Shown: positions 46,493 to 56,140, numbered from the stretch's first letter. The stretch is DNA of 64,000 nucleotides from JADGGM01 sp035277485 (GCA_035277485.1 DATEKK010000226.1:35272-99271), one strand, 5' to 3'. Numbers and translations are program-made. The notes: a model not told the origin generated them from the sequence alone.

Positions 46493-47437
46493 CTACGCTC
46501 GTGGGTGCGCCTTGTGGTATACAGCTTTGAGTCGCTCGACGCTGGTATGCGTGTAGATCTGAGTCGTCGAAATGGATGCGTGGCCGAGCAGCTCCTGCAC
46601 GGCACGCAAGTCGGCGCCGGCATCGAGCAGATGCGTGGCGAACGTATGGCGAAGAGAGTGCACCGAGAGCCCGGCATCTTCGTCGATCTGACGCAATAAG
46701 CCGCCGACAATCGATTGGACCATCCGCACGCCGATGCGGTTGCCTGTCTTCGAGAGAAACAAGGCCGATCGGTCGGCGGCGCCCTCGAGGTCACGGCGCA
46801 ACGCATCGCGTTTGAGCTCGTACTTGCGCAACGCGAGCACCGCGTGATCGCCTAACGGAATGATCCGCTCCTTGCGGCCCTTCCCGCGCACCTTTACTTG
46901 TTGCGAGACGAGATCCAGATCGCGCAGGTCGATGCCGGCGAGCTCCGAGAGCCGCATCCCCGTGGAATAGAACACCTCGAGGATCGCAAGGTTGCGAACG
47001 TCGATGAATCTTCCGCTCCAGGCACGCGTCTCGGCCAGCTGAAACAACAAATCGATCTGCGCGCGATCGAGATAGCCCGGGAGACGCTTGTCGAGCTTGG
47101 GCGAGCCGACACCACGCGCCGGGTTCGCGGTCACCTGCTCGTTGCGATGCATGAACCGATAGAAGCTCCGCACCGCCGACAAGGCCCTTGCCACGGAGCG
47201 TTTCGAGAGACCACGGCGCGTGAGGTGACCCATGAAACCACGAATCGCGAGGCGATCCACGCCCTCCCACGTCCATTCGCGCGTACCGTAATAGCTCGCG
47301 AGGAACGCGACGAACTCGTGAAGATCGCGGCCGTAGGCCCGTACGGTGTGAGGTGAATCGTTGCGTTCTTTCTCCAGATGCTCGAGAAAGTCCGCCACCT
47401 CGTTAGGCAACGGCGGTTCCGGAGTCTCCTCGCTCAC
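46493..47437 (-). CDS. xerC: Tyrosine recombinase XerC/XerD
   Basis: A 314-residue site-specific recombinase that resolves chromosome dimers at dif. The catalytic residues are visible: Arg in STGMRLSELAG, Lys in VRGKGRKERI, His-x-x-Arg in VHSLRHTFATHLLDAG, His in LLGHASISTTQIY and the nucleophilic Tyr in QIYTHTS. A SAM-like N-terminal domain (PHTVRAYGRDLHEFVAFL) precedes. The place between trmFO and hslVU matches codV/xerC of Firmicutes, hence the symbol, but XerD is not excluded. The GTG start overlaps the trmFO stop (GTGA). Confidence 0.93.
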   Translation of the reverse strand: MSEETPEPPLPNEVADFLEHLEKERNDSPHTVRAYGRDLHEFVAFLASYYGTREWTWEGVDRLAIRGFMGHLTRRGLSKRSVARALSAVRSFYRFMHRNEQVTANPARGVGSPKLDKRLPGYLDRAQIDLLFQLAETRAWSGRFIDVRNLAILEVFYSTGMRLSELAGIDLRDLDLVSQQVKVRGKGRKERIIPLGDHAVLALRKYELKRDALRRDLEGAADRSALFLSKTGNRIGVRMVQSIVGGLLRQIDEDAGLSVHSLRHTFATHLLDAGADLRAVQELLGHASISTTQIYTHTSVERLKAVYHKAHPRA

Positions 47438-48768
47438 GGCAGCACCGCGCTCGGACTAGAGTCCGCGCGCCACGCCTCGATCGCAGCCACTGCGCGCTCG
47501 GCCAACAGCTCACGCTTCCGGCGCTTGTCCCGTACCGGCTCGTCCAGCTCGTCCAACAACGCGAAGTTCGCGTTCATCGGCTGGAAATGCGCCGGTTTTG
47601 CCTCGCGCAAATATCGGTACAGCGCCCCGATCATCGTCGTAGGCGGCGGCACGACGGGCTCGAGCCCGTCCGTTAGGCGCGCCAGGTTCAGTCCCGCGAT
47701 GAGCCCGGTCGCGGTGCTCTCGGTGTAGCCTTCGACACCGGTAATCTGGCCGGCAAACAACACGCGTGCGTCGTCGCGCAACGAGAGATGACTCGAGAGC
47801 GCGGCGGGCGTATTCAGGTAGGAATTCCGATGAATCGATCCGAACCGGAGAAACTCGGCGTTCTCGAGACCGGGGATCATTCTGAGTACCCGCTGTTGAT
47901 CGCCGGTCCGAAGACGAGTCTGAAAGCCAACAACGTTCCACATGCGCGCGCCGCGATCTTCCTGTCGCAACTGAACGACCGCGAACGGCTCGCGCGACGT
48001 ACGCGGGTCGCGCAATCCGACCGGCTTGAGCGGGCCGAATCGAAGCGTGTCGCGGCCGCGACGGGCCATCTCTTCGATCGGCATGCAGCCCTCGAAGTAC
48101 GGCACGGCATCGAAGTCGTGTGCGATGTACTGGTCGGCGGCGACGAGCGCGTCGATGAAATCCGAGTACTGCTGTCGGTCCAGCGGGCAATTGAGATACG
48201 CGCCATCCGGAGCGGCATCCCGCATGGTTTCCTTGCCGTATCGCGACGCGCGGAATACGACGTCATGATTGATCGAATCCCGATCGACCACCGGCGCGAT
48301 TGCATCGTAGAACGCGAGTGCTTCGACGCCGAGGCGGGCACGAATGGCCTGCGCGAGAGCGTCCGAGGTGAGCGGACCGGTGGCGACGATGGCCGGCGTC
48401 GGAAGCTCTGTCACCTCGCGGCGTTCGATCGATATGCGCGGATGGGACACAATCCGATGGGTGACGGCAGCCGAGAAAACGTCCCGATCGACGGCCAGCG
48501 CGGAGCCGCCGGGCACACGGGCCTGGTCTGCGGCCCATAAGATGAGTGAGCCGAGGCTCCGCATCTCGCGTTTGAGGAGCCCGTGTGCGTTGGTCTCCTC
48601 GGTGCTCTTGAACGTGTTGGAGCACACGAGCTCGGCGAGCCGGTCGGTTTTGTGTGCGGGCGTGCCGGTCACCGGCCGCATTTCGACGAGCGCGACATCG
48701 TGGCCGCGCTCGGCGAGCTGCCAAGCTGCTTCGGATCCGGCAAGGCCGCCGCCGACAACGGTAATCAT
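47434..48768 (-). CDS. trmFO: Methylenetetrahydrofolate-tRNA-(uracil-5-)-methyltransferase TrmFO
   Basis: TrmFO makes ribothymidine at position 54 of tRNA, using folate and FAD. The 444-residue protein starts with the FAD loop MITVVGGGLAGSEAAWQLAE, then VEMRPVTGTPAHKTDRLAEL and VCSNTFKSTEETNAHGLLKR. Further family segments are CPLDRQQYSDFIDALVAADQ, FEGCMPIEEMARRGRDTLRF and ITGVEGYTESTATGLIAGLN. It is found in the same order as in Bacillus (topA, trmFO, xerC, hslV, hslU). Confidence 0.97.
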   Translation of the reverse strand: MITVVGGGLAGSEAAWQLAERGHDVALVEMRPVTGTPAHKTDRLAELVCSNTFKSTEETNAHGLLKREMRSLGSLILWAADQARVPGGSALAVDRDVFSAAVTHRIVSHPRISIERREVTELPTPAIVATGPLTSDALAQAIRARLGVEALAFYDAIAPVVDRDSINHDVVFRASRYGKETMRDAAPDGAYLNCPLDRQQYSDFIDALVAADQYIAHDFDAVPYFEGCMPIEEMARRGRDTLRFGPLKPVGLRDPRTSREPFAVVQLRQEDRGARMWNVVGFQTRLRTGDQQRVLRMIPGLENAEFLRFGSIHRNSYLNTPAALSSHLSLRDDARVLFAGQITGVEGYTESTATGLIAGLNLARLTDGLEPVVPPPTTMIGALYRYLREAKPAHFQPMNANFALLDELDEPVRDKRRKRELLAERAVAAIEAWRADSSPSAVLP

Positions 48769-48814
48769 GGCCAGAAACTAACGCTGGCCATGAAAGGCGG
48801 CGAGGTACTCCAGC

Positions 48815-51298
48815 TCAGCCTGCGACGGCTGCGGGCTCCGCCACGGGTACCACGTCCCACTCGTTGCCGCACTTGAGGCACTTCCGGTACTCGCCGCGCG
48901 CTTTGGTCGACTTCATTTCCGCGCCGACGAAACCGCACTCAGGACACTGCTCGAGCGTCGGCTTGTTCCACGCGACAAAATCGCAATTCGGGTGATTCAC
49001 GCATCCGTAGAACGCACGACCGCCGCGCTTGGAGCGCAACTGAATGATGTCGCCACCATCCTTTGGACATTTCACACCCGTGGGCAGCGCGCGCGTGCCC
49101 CGGCATTTCGGGAATCTGCTGCAGCCCAAGAATTCGCCGGATCGGCCGTGGCGGATCACCATTCGCGCACCGCATTCGTGGCAGATCTGATCCGTTAGCA
49201 CCGCCGGCTTGCGCTCACGGCCGAGTGGCTTGGTGTAGTCACAGTCGGGGCGGTTCTCGCACGCCAAGTACGGACCGAAGATGCCACCCTTGGGCACGAG
49301 GCGTCCGCCGTCCTTGGGACAGCGCTCCTTCTCGATGGCGGACAGATCGTGCGCCCGTGCAATGAGGTCCTCGATGTTCGCCTTGTCGAGCGATTGGGAG
49401 AATGGACCGTAGAACTCTTCCAGTACGCGGCGCCAACCCATCTCGCCTTCTTCGATCTTATCCAGCTCCCCTTCCATGTTCGAGGTGAACGCGACATTGA
49501 AGATGTCGGGGAACTGATGCACCATGATCTTGGCCACGGTCTCGCCTAACGGAGTAGGCGTGAACCGCCGCTGCTCGAGGGTGACGTAGTGCCGGTCGGC
49601 GAGCACCGAAATGATGGACGCGTACGTCGACGGGCGCCCGATGCCCAGACGCTCGAGCTCCTTGACCAAGCTCGCCTCACTGAAGCGCGGCGGCGGCTCG
49701 GTGAAGTGCTGGTGGGGCGTGATTTCTCGAACGGGTACGTTCTCATTGACTTCGAGTACCGGCAGCGCCTGCTCGTCCTCGAGCGCACGGCCTTCCCCTT
49801 CCTCGTGCGTTTCGCGGTAAAGGGCGAGGAATCCGTCGAACTTGATCACGCTTCCAGTGGAGCGGAACAGGCACCGACCGAGATCGAAATCGACGGTCGT
49901 GGTGTCGAAGACGGCCGGAGCCATCTGCGATGCCATGAATCGCTTCCACACGAGCTCATAGAGCTTGGACTGGTCGCTCGTCAGGAACTTTCGGATCTGA
50001 TCGGGGCGACGCGATGGATCCGTGGGCCGGACGGCCTCGTGTGCATCCTGTGCGTTGGCTTGTTGCGCCTTCCCGTAAAGCTGCGGCCCCGCAGCAAGAT
50101 GATCTGCCCCGAACAGCCCCGTTAGGACCTCCCGCGCCTGGAGCGCCGAGCTCTCGGCGACGCGGGTGGAGTCGGTGCGCATGTAGGTGATGAGACCCAC
50201 TGCGCCTTCAGGCCCGAGCTCGATGCCCTCGTACAGATCCTGCGCCACGCGCATGGTCCGTTTGGAGCCGAAGCCGAGTTTCTTAGCCGCCTCCTGCTGC
50301 ATGGTGCTGGTCGTGAACGGCGCCGCGGAGTTCTTTCGCCGCTCGCGCCGGCGGACGTTCGTGACGGTGAACGTCTTACGATTCTCGAGATCGGCAAGGA
50401 TGGCGCGTGCCGCTTTTTCGCTGGAGATCTCGGGCTTCTTGCCGTCCAGCTGATGAAGCTTGGCGGTGAAGCGTTGTTCGTTTTTTTCGAGCAGCGCCTC
50501 AATGGACCAGTACTCAACCGGCTTGAACGCGCGAATCTCGCGCTCACGCTCGACGATGAGACGCAGCGCGACCGTTTGCACCCGACCCGCGGACAGACCT
50601 TTCTTGACCGTCTTCCACAACAGCGGGCTGGCCTTGTAGCCGACGAGCCGATCGAGAACGCGCCGAGCTTGTTGTGCTTCGACCTTGCGCTCATCGATTG
50701 ACGTGGCGTTGCGGATTGCGCTTTGAACCGCGTCGCGCGTGATCTCGTGGAACATCACGCGGCGGACCGGCACGGCACCCTTGTGCTTGATGGTTTCGGC
50801 GACATGCCATGCGATGGCTTCGCCCTCGCGATCCGGGTCCGTCGCCAGGAACACGCGGTCCGCGATCTTCGCGGCGCTCTTTAGTTCCGCGAGCGTTTTT
50901 TCCTTCCCAGGCACGGTGACATATGTCGGCTTGAAGCCGTGCTCGACATCGATGCCCAGCCCTTTCTCGGGCAAGTCGCGAACGTGGCCAACGGTCGCGC
51001 GCACGCGGTACGAGGGGCCGAGGTACTTACCGATGGTCCGCGCTTTGGCGGGCGACTCGACGATGACGAGCGACTTCCCGGCGATCGTGGCCAGGTCGAG
51101 CGGCTCTTCGACGACGCCGCGTCGTGATGTGCGCCGGCCGTTACCACGAGCACGCGAGGCGCGAGGCGCCGATTCGGCGACCACGGATGCGCCGTTCGAC
51201 GATCGGTGCGTGCCAAGGGGCATCGCGTCTGCGGATTCCTTTCTATTGTCTTTCTTCGCGCTTTTGCGCGTTTTCTTCGAAATCTTCTTGGCAGCCAT
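48815..51298 (-). CDS. topA: DNA topoisomerase I (type IA)
   Basis: An 827-residue topoisomerase that relaxes negative supercoils. After a lysine-rich N-terminal tail of about 80 residues, the Toprim domain appears (SLVIVESPAKARTIGKYLG, FLATDPDREGEAIAWHVAE). The catalytic Tyr is in GLITYMRTDSTRVA. Four C-terminal zinc-ribbon-like repeats follow, with Cys clusters at CPKDGG, CHECGARM, CPKDGGDIIQ and CPECGFVGAE. The lysine-rich tail (MAAKKISKKTRKSAKK) may help DNA binding. ATG 51298 is used, five bases after the preceding DUF494 gene stop. Confidence 0.96.
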   Translation of the reverse strand: MAAKKISKKTRKSAKKDNRKESADAMPLGTHRSSNGASVVAESAPRASRARGNGRRTSRRGVVEEPLDLATIAGKSLVIVESPAKARTIGKYLGPSYRVRATVGHVRDLPEKGLGIDVEHGFKPTYVTVPGKEKTLAELKSAAKIADRVFLATDPDREGEAIAWHVAETIKHKGAVPVRRVMFHEITRDAVQSAIRNATSIDERKVEAQQARRVLDRLVGYKASPLLWKTVKKGLSAGRVQTVALRLIVEREREIRAFKPVEYWSIEALLEKNEQRFTAKLHQLDGKKPEISSEKAARAILADLENRKTFTVTNVRRRERRKNSAAPFTTSTMQQEAAKKLGFGSKRTMRVAQDLYEGIELGPEGAVGLITYMRTDSTRVAESSALQAREVLTGLFGADHLAAGPQLYGKAQQANAQDAHEAVRPTDPSRRPDQIRKFLTSDQSKLYELVWKRFMASQMAPAVFDTTTVDFDLGRCLFRSTGSVIKFDGFLALYRETHEEGEGRALEDEQALPVLEVNENVPVREITPHQHFTEPPPRFSEASLVKELERLGIGRPSTYASIISVLADRHYVTLEQRRFTPTPLGETVAKIMVHQFPDIFNVAFTSNMEGELDKIEEGEMGWRRVLEEFYGPFSQSLDKANIEDLIARAHDLSAIEKERCPKDGGRLVPKGGIFGPYLACENRPDCDYTKPLGRERKPAVLTDQICHECGARMVIRHGRSGEFLGCSRFPKCRGTRALPTGVKCPKDGGDIIQLRSKRGGRAFYGCVNHPNCDFVAWNKPTLEQCPECGFVGAEMKSTKARGEYRKCLKCGNEWDVVPVAEPAAVAG

Positions 51299-51303
51299 GG
51301 AAA

Positions 51304-51693
51304 TCAGTGTATGGTCACGTTTTCGCCGCCCAGGCCGTCGTCCATGTAGCCCGCGCCCTCCATCAGGACGCGCAAGTCGTCCAGGGCGATTCGGCCATCG
51401 ATCTGGCTGAGAGCACGTTCGATGACATGTTCGAGCTCCACAGCGTTGAGCATGCCGGCGCCGCTCATCGATATGAGGTGCCCCCACGCATCGGGGGTGA
51501 AGCGGCCCCGTTCATGAGGCCCAAGCACGCGAAAAGTCATTGTTCGAGGTACCGGATCGGGAAACCTCTCCGCCAAATGATTCAGCAAAATCGGGGCGGC
51601 GACCGGGTAATGCCGTGTCGAAATCCAACGAGTTGAATCTTCTTGTTGCGAGGCCAGAATCAGCTGTAGCGCTTCCGCCCTCGGCCTATACAC
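51304..51693 (-). CDS. DUF494 / Smg family protein
   Basis: A small acidic-to-neutral protein of about 129 residues. The C-terminal half is the Smg-like part: RVLGPHERGRFTPDAWGHLI, GMLNAVELEHVIERALSQID and GRIALDDLRVLMEGAGYM, the usual layout of a DUF494 protein. The N-terminus is less clear. The GTG at 51693 overlaps the aroK stop and is my pick; ATG 51540 would leave only the conserved half. Smg genes often sit near topoisomerase-like genes, as here next to topA. The function of the family is not known. Confidence 0.6.
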   Translation of the reverse strand: MYRPRAEALQLILASQQEDSTRWISTRHYPVAAPILLNHLAERFPDPVPRTMTFRVLGPHERGRFTPDAWGHLISMSGAGMLNAVELEHVIERALSQIDGRIALDDLRVLMEGAGYMDDGLGGENVTIH

Positions 51694-52213
51694 GGGATCC
51701 AGCCGTTGGGTCGACGAGGCGAGCAATTTGTACTGCAAGTGATTCAACATCAACGAGATTGGTGTCAATGGCGTAGTCAGCCTGACGGTAGGCTGGCTCC
51801 CGCTGCTGAGCCAGTCGTCGTAGAACCTCGACCGGCTCCGGATCCTCCAGGAGGGGCCGCTTCGTGCGACCCGCCCCCATCCTTAGTATTGCGACTTCGG
51901 GGGCGACCCGGAGGTAAATCATACGCGCCGGCGGACGCAATAGTGCCAGCGCCCCTGGAACCATAACCCAACCGCCTCCCGGTGCCAAAATGGCACTATC
52001 TGATCTAGCGAGCTCTTGCGTGAGGCTGAGCTCCAAGCGACGGAAGTAAGTTTCCCCGTGCGCCCGAAAGATCTCGCCGATTGTCATACCGGCGCGGCGC
52101 TCGAGCTCATCATCGAAGTCCAGGAACCGGCGCCCAAGCCGTGAGGCCACCAGCCGTCCGACCGACGATTTACCGGCTCCCGGCAAGCCTACGAGAATGA
52201 CGTGGGCGATCAC
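51686..52213 (-). CDS. aroK: Shikimate kinase
   Basis: A 175-residue P-loop kinase that phosphorylates shikimate. Walker A is VGLPGAGKSSVGRLVA; the shikimate-binding segments are FLDFDDELERRAGMTIGEIF, HGETYFRRLE and APGGGWVM. The lid is LRMGAGRTKRPLLEDPEP. The start is GTG at 52213. aroC lies 46 bp upstream on the same strand, so two consecutive late shikimate-pathway steps are grouped; aroA is not here. Confidence 0.95.
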   Translation of the reverse strand: MIAHVILVGLPGAGKSSVGRLVASRLGRRFLDFDDELERRAGMTIGEIFRAHGETYFRRLELSLTQELARSDSAILAPGGGWVMVPGALALLRPPARMIYLRVAPEVAILRMGAGRTKRPLLEDPEPVEVLRRLAQQREPAYRQADYAIDTNLVDVESLAVQIARLVDPTAGSRV

Positions 52214-52259
52214 TGGCTGACACTCATCACTCGCGTTCGCCGTGTCGACGCTTCACGCC

Positions 52260-53465
52260 TCACGGCCTCGTGATGCGCGAGCCGATGGCCGCGACATACC
52301 CATCGTAGTTGCGTCGCACCTCGCCTAACGAATCGCCGCCGAACTTCTCGAGAAAAGCCTGCGCGAGCACAAACGCCGCCATCGCCTCGGCGATCACGCC
52401 CATGGCGGGGACCGCAGTCACGTCGGATCGTTCGGCGACGGCCTGCGCGGACTCGCCCGTGGCGACGTCGATCGTTTGAAGCGGGCGCATGAGCGTGCTG
52501 ATCGGTTTCATGCCCACCCGGATGACTAACGGCTCGCCCGTCGTGATACCTCCCTCGAGTCCGCCGGCGCGATTCGTTAGGCGGTGCACGTTGCCCGTTT
52601 TCGGACGTCCAGGCGGCGCCGCCATCTCGATCTCGTCGTGCGATTCGGCACCCGTGCGATGCGCCGTCTCGAAGCCGAGGCCGATCTCGACGGCCTTTAC
52701 CGCCGGAATCGACATCAGCGCCGCAGCGAGCCGTCCGTCGAGTTTGCGCTCCCACGAGATGTGCGAGCCAAGGCCAACGGGGATTCCATCGCACACCACC
52801 TCGCAGATGCCACCCAGCGTATTCCCTTCGCGCTTCACCGCATCGATGCGCTCGATCATTCGATTTGCCGCTGCGGGATCGAGCGTGCGGAGTGGTGATT
52901 GGTCGGCTACCGCGTTGATGTCATCGGGAAAAGGATCAGGTCGTTGGGCATCGATGCCGCCCAAGTGGACGACGTGGCTGGCAATGCGAACGCCGAATTC
53001 GCGCAGGAAGATGCGACAGACTGCTCCAGCAGCAACACGGGCGGCGGTCTCACGGGCGGACGCGCGCTCGAGAATGTCGCGCGCATCGCTGCGGTCGTAC
53101 TTGAGCATGCCCGAGAGATCCGCGTGGCCTGGACGAGGCCTCGTGACAACTCGCTTCCGTGGCGCGGGATCACCATCGTGCACCGCGGGATCCATGATCT
53201 CCTGCCAGTTCTTCCAGTCGCGGTTGGCAATGAGCATCGCGATCGGAGAGCCAATCGTCGCGCCAGCTCGCACGCCCGACAGCAACTCGGCCGCGTCCTT
53301 TTCGATTTGCATGCGCCGGCCACGGCCGTAGCCTTGTTGGCGGCGCATGAGATCGACGTTGACATCCGCGGCGGAAATCGGGAGGCCGGCGGGCATACCC
53401 TCGAGAATGCAAACGAGAGCTGGCCCGTGTGATTCGCCGGCGGTTGTAAAGCGAAGGAGTGGCAA
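52260..53465 (-). CDS. aroC: Chorismate synthase
   Basis: Chorismate synthase ends the shikimate pathway using reduced FMN. The 401-residue protein shows LRFTTAGESHGPALVCILEG, RRQQGYGRGRRMQIEKD, RPGHADLSGMLKY with RASARETAARVAAGA, and AVKAVEIGLGFETA. The C-terminal part has KPISTLMRPLQTIDVATGES and RSDVTAVPAMGVIAEAM. The protein family starts two or three residues before RFTTAGESHG, and the only fitting initiator is TTG at 53465, which has no ribosome site, so the start is the weak point. A terminator separates it from the pilus genes upstream. Confidence 0.95.
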   Translation of the reverse strand: MPLLRFTTAGESHGPALVCILEGMPAGLPISAADVNVDLMRRQQGYGRGRRMQIEKDAAELLSGVRAGATIGSPIAMLIANRDWKNWQEIMDPAVHDGDPAPRKRVVTRPRPGHADLSGMLKYDRSDARDILERASARETAARVAAGAVCRIFLREFGVRIASHVVHLGGIDAQRPDPFPDDINAVADQSPLRTLDPAAANRMIERIDAVKREGNTLGGICEVVCDGIPVGLGSHISWERKLDGRLAAALMSIPAVKAVEIGLGFETAHRTGAESHDEIEMAAPPGRPKTGNVHRLTNRAGGLEGGITTGEPLVIRVGMKPISTLMRPLQTIDVATGESAQAVAERSDVTAVPAMGVIAEAMAAFVLAQAFLEKFGGDSLGEVRRNYDGYVAAIGSRITRP

Positions 53466-53517
53466 TAGAGCAGCGCGGCTAACGGAGCGTCGGCGTGCGT
53501 ACCAACATGCCGACCAA

Positions 53518-53554
53518 AGAAAAAGGCGTGGCAGCACCGAATGCTACCACGCCT
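53518..53554 (-). terminator. Rho-independent terminator of the pil operon
   Basis: On the minus strand AGGCGTGG-TAGC ... GCTG-CCACGCCT forms a long GC-rich stem (8 bp plus inner pairs) with a short loop, directly followed by TTTTTCTTT. It lies about 85 bases beyond the stop of the lipoprotein gene that follows pilQ and before aroC. This is the clearest terminator in the window. Confidence 0.85.
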
Positions 53555-53637
53555 CCATGTTTTCGCGCAATCAATTGCTACTGAACGCACTCACGCCAAT
53601 CGCCCGCTCATCCCGGCGCCATCGGCACAGGCACCCT

Positions 53638-56127
53638 CTAGTTCTGCGGGCAATTCGCGAGGAGTTGCGCCTGTGTGACGGTGGCGATGACGACACCGAA
53701 TTGTGTCGCACCGACAAGGATGACGTTGCCCGACGCGTCCTTCCCCGCCCTGATCGGTCCAATGACCGGATCCCTCGTGGGAAGGATCATGCAGCGACTG
53801 AACCGGTACGTGTCATAGACTTCGATTTGTGGCGATGACGAGGCCGCGAAGGCGAGTCGTGTTCCCGGCGGCGACGAGCTACCACCGATACCGGTGTTGT
53901 CCGGCTGGAAATCGAACCCAGCGTTACCGGCCGACGTTTGCAACAAGCCTTGGAGCCGAAGTGTGCGATCGATGATGTAAGTGGAATCGCCTCGGATCGC
54001 CGCCAGAGCGCCGTCGAAGTTGATGGCCGCGCTGCCGACCCGCGCGAACGAGTTCGCGATGAAGTCGGAGACCTCGACCGCGGGAGAGATGCCGTTGTCG
54101 ACTGCAGGCACGGGCGCCGTAAAGGTGCCCAGTGCGTTAGTAAACGTGGTTTGGAAACCGGCGCTGTCATCGTACATGATGGCGCGGCTGCCCTGCACCG
54201 CTCCGCCTTCGCCGATCACGGCTCGACGGAAGTTACCCGAGTTGCGCACGAAGGTCGTGTCGCGGAACGCCAGGTTGGCGATCTGCACTACTATGGAATA
54301 GCCGATCGAGTCCGAAGCCGAACCGAATTGACGGAACGGCACGAGCGCGGTGTCGGCTCCGACACCCTGTGCAGCGTGACGGTCGATTTCGAGTGTGTCG
54401 CTCCGGCCGTCCGACTGACCCATCGCCTGCTCGAAGAAGAAGTGCGACGTGTGCTGGGTCAAATTCTCCCAACGAACAGTGCCCTGGTTTTGGAACGGCA
54501 ACGTCTGTCCGGGTGTCGGCGTCGTCGAGTAGAGCAGCACAACGTCGCCGCATGGCGCGACCCCCGAGGCCGGGCCCAAGCAGGTCGCAGCAAGGAACTG
54601 CGGACGTTCACTGAAATCGTGCTGCGTCTTGTTCTCGATAACCTGTCCCGTTGTCTTCGAAATGGTAGACGTGACCGTGAAGACATCGATCTCGGGGAGC
54701 GGGTAGCGGAACACTTCTTGGTCCGCGTTACCCTGGACGTTCACGTAGCTGATGTTCGTGCCGCCTGAATTCGCGACGAGGATCGTGTCGCCCATCGTGC
54801 CGTCGCGATTCGCCGGCCAGGCGGCCAGGCCCCACGGCTGCGATCCGACAGGAATCGGCGCTTGGAACGCGGAGTCGGTGAGGTCGAACACCTCGAGCTC
54901 GTTCTTCGCGATATTGCTCATGTACAGCCGGTTAGTCGGCTTGTGGAACAATGCGTCGGCAATCACGCCGCCCAGAGGCAGATTGCGCGTTAGGCCGGCG
55001 ACGACCGTCACCGTATCGCCCCGTGGCGTGACGTTGTCACTGAGCAGCGCATATGCGCGCGTGCCGCCGTTGTTGCGCGCGAATCCGAAGACCTGCACCT
55101 GCTTCGGGAAGGTCGTGATGTTGAGGTTCAGCCTGAACGTGTGCAGCGCCGAGCTCACGTTGCCCGATACCTGGAACGAATCCGTCGAGAAGAACGTGTT
55201 CGGGTCGCTCGGCAGATTGCGCACTTCGTATCCGAGCCAGCGGACGCCACTGCGATCGTGAGCGCTCACGTGCATCGTGTCGGTGACTTCGATGCGCGGC
55301 GTGATCCCGAAGTCGACGACCGGGATGCTGTTACCGGACACCGAATTGGAAACCACCACGTTGACCGGGACGCCGAGTACTCGCCGCTTGAGCGAATCCA
55401 TGAGGAACGGCGTGAGCGTGAGCGTTCCCGTTGTCGCACCTACCAAGCTCAACGCGGTGTCGACACCGACGGAGTCTTTGAGCGGCGAGTTGAAGAGCAC
55501 CGAGTCGGTGACCGGCGTGGCGAACACACCGCTGGCAATGAAGCCAAGGGCCTTCACCAAGCTTGGGCTCTTGCCACTGAGTGAGACGGCCATGGTGAAG
55601 CCGACGACTGCTGTGTCGGTCGACTTCGGATTCGTAATGATCGCGACCGATGGTGACTGATTGCCGGTGCCGATGAACGCGGTGTCTGGCCTGGACACGT
55701 TGTGCGCGCCGTCGATCGCCGACGCTATGACCGTGACGGTCGTGCCAGGCGGTACGGTGGACGGAACCGGAACGGTGTACGGCAGCGTCACGTTAGTCAC
55801 GGCGCTGGTGAACGTGGTGTCGAACGTGCCGCTGATGCCGGGGCCGGCGACACTCACGCGCACATTGAGCAAGCCGAGATTGTCGGTCGCGACGACATTG
55901 AACGCGACGACGGAGTCGGCCGTCGCCGCAGCCGCCGTGATCGAGACGACGGGCGGCGTGGAGTCGGCGATGACACCGCCACCGGCGCCATTGCCTTCGA
56001 CGCAGGCCGCGGCGAAGACGATCGCGGCCAGAGCAAGCACACCGCCGGCGAGGCGGCCCGCGTGCGCCGGCGTGCCGGCGCGCGCGAGGAGAGAAGTGCG
56101 CGCGAGGCGCGCCAGGGTCCGCGTCAT
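53638..56127 (-). CDS. Large lipoprotein with Ig-like and beta-propeller regions, downstream of pilQ
   Basis: I do not recognise the family. The 829-residue product has an Arg-rich start, a hydrophobic segment LAGGVLALAAIVFAAAC with lipobox AAAC, then VEGNGAGGG. Residues about 45-290 look like two or three immunoglobulin-type domains (TPPVVSITAAAATADSVVAF, ATDNLGLLNVRVSVAG). Residues from about 370 look like propeller blades (PTNRLYMSNIAKNELEVFDL, then TDSAFQAPIPVGSQPWGLAA) and later strand-rich parts. It lies 13 bp after pilQ and before the operon terminator, so an outer-membrane role in the pilus is likely (inference). ATG 56127 has a poor ribosome site. Confidence 0.75.
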   Translation of the reverse strand: MTRTLARLARTSLLARAGTPAHAGRLAGGVLALAAIVFAAACVEGNGAGGGVIADSTPPVVSITAAAATADSVVAFNVVATDNLGLLNVRVSVAGPGISGTFDTTFTSAVTNVTLPYTVPVPSTVPPGTTVTVIASAIDGAHNVSRPDTAFIGTGNQSPSVAIITNPKSTDTAVVGFTMAVSLSGKSPSLVKALGFIASGVFATPVTDSVLFNSPLKDSVGVDTALSLVGATTGTLTLTPFLMDSLKRRVLGVPVNVVVSNSVSGNSIPVVDFGITPRIEVTDTMHVSAHDRSGVRWLGYEVRNLPSDPNTFFSTDSFQVSGNVSSALHTFRLNLNITTFPKQVQVFGFARNNGGTRAYALLSDNVTPRGDTVTVVAGLTRNLPLGGVIADALFHKPTNRLYMSNIAKNELEVFDLTDSAFQAPIPVGSQPWGLAAWPANRDGTMGDTILVANSGGTNISYVNVQGNADQEVFRYPLPEIDVFTVTSTISKTTGQVIENKTQHDFSERPQFLAATCLGPASGVAPCGDVVLLYSTTPTPGQTLPFQNQGTVRWENLTQHTSHFFFEQAMGQSDGRSDTLEIDRHAAQGVGADTALVPFRQFGSASDSIGYSIVVQIANLAFRDTTFVRNSGNFRRAVIGEGGAVQGSRAIMYDDSAGFQTTFTNALGTFTAPVPAVDNGISPAVEVSDFIANSFARVGSAAINFDGALAAIRGDSTYIIDRTLRLQGLLQTSAGNAGFDFQPDNTGIGGSSSPPGTRLAFAASSSPQIEVYDTYRFSRCMILPTRDPVIGPIRAGKDASGNVILVGATQFGVVIATVTQAQLLANCPQN

Positions 56128-56140
56128 GGGTCGCTCTCGG

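Noticed and set aside
46493..47437. Tyrosine recombinase as sign of an integrated element
   Set aside because: It is in the conserved topA-trmFO-xerC-hslVU context, so it is the housekeeping Xer recombinase; no att sites or phage genes nearby.
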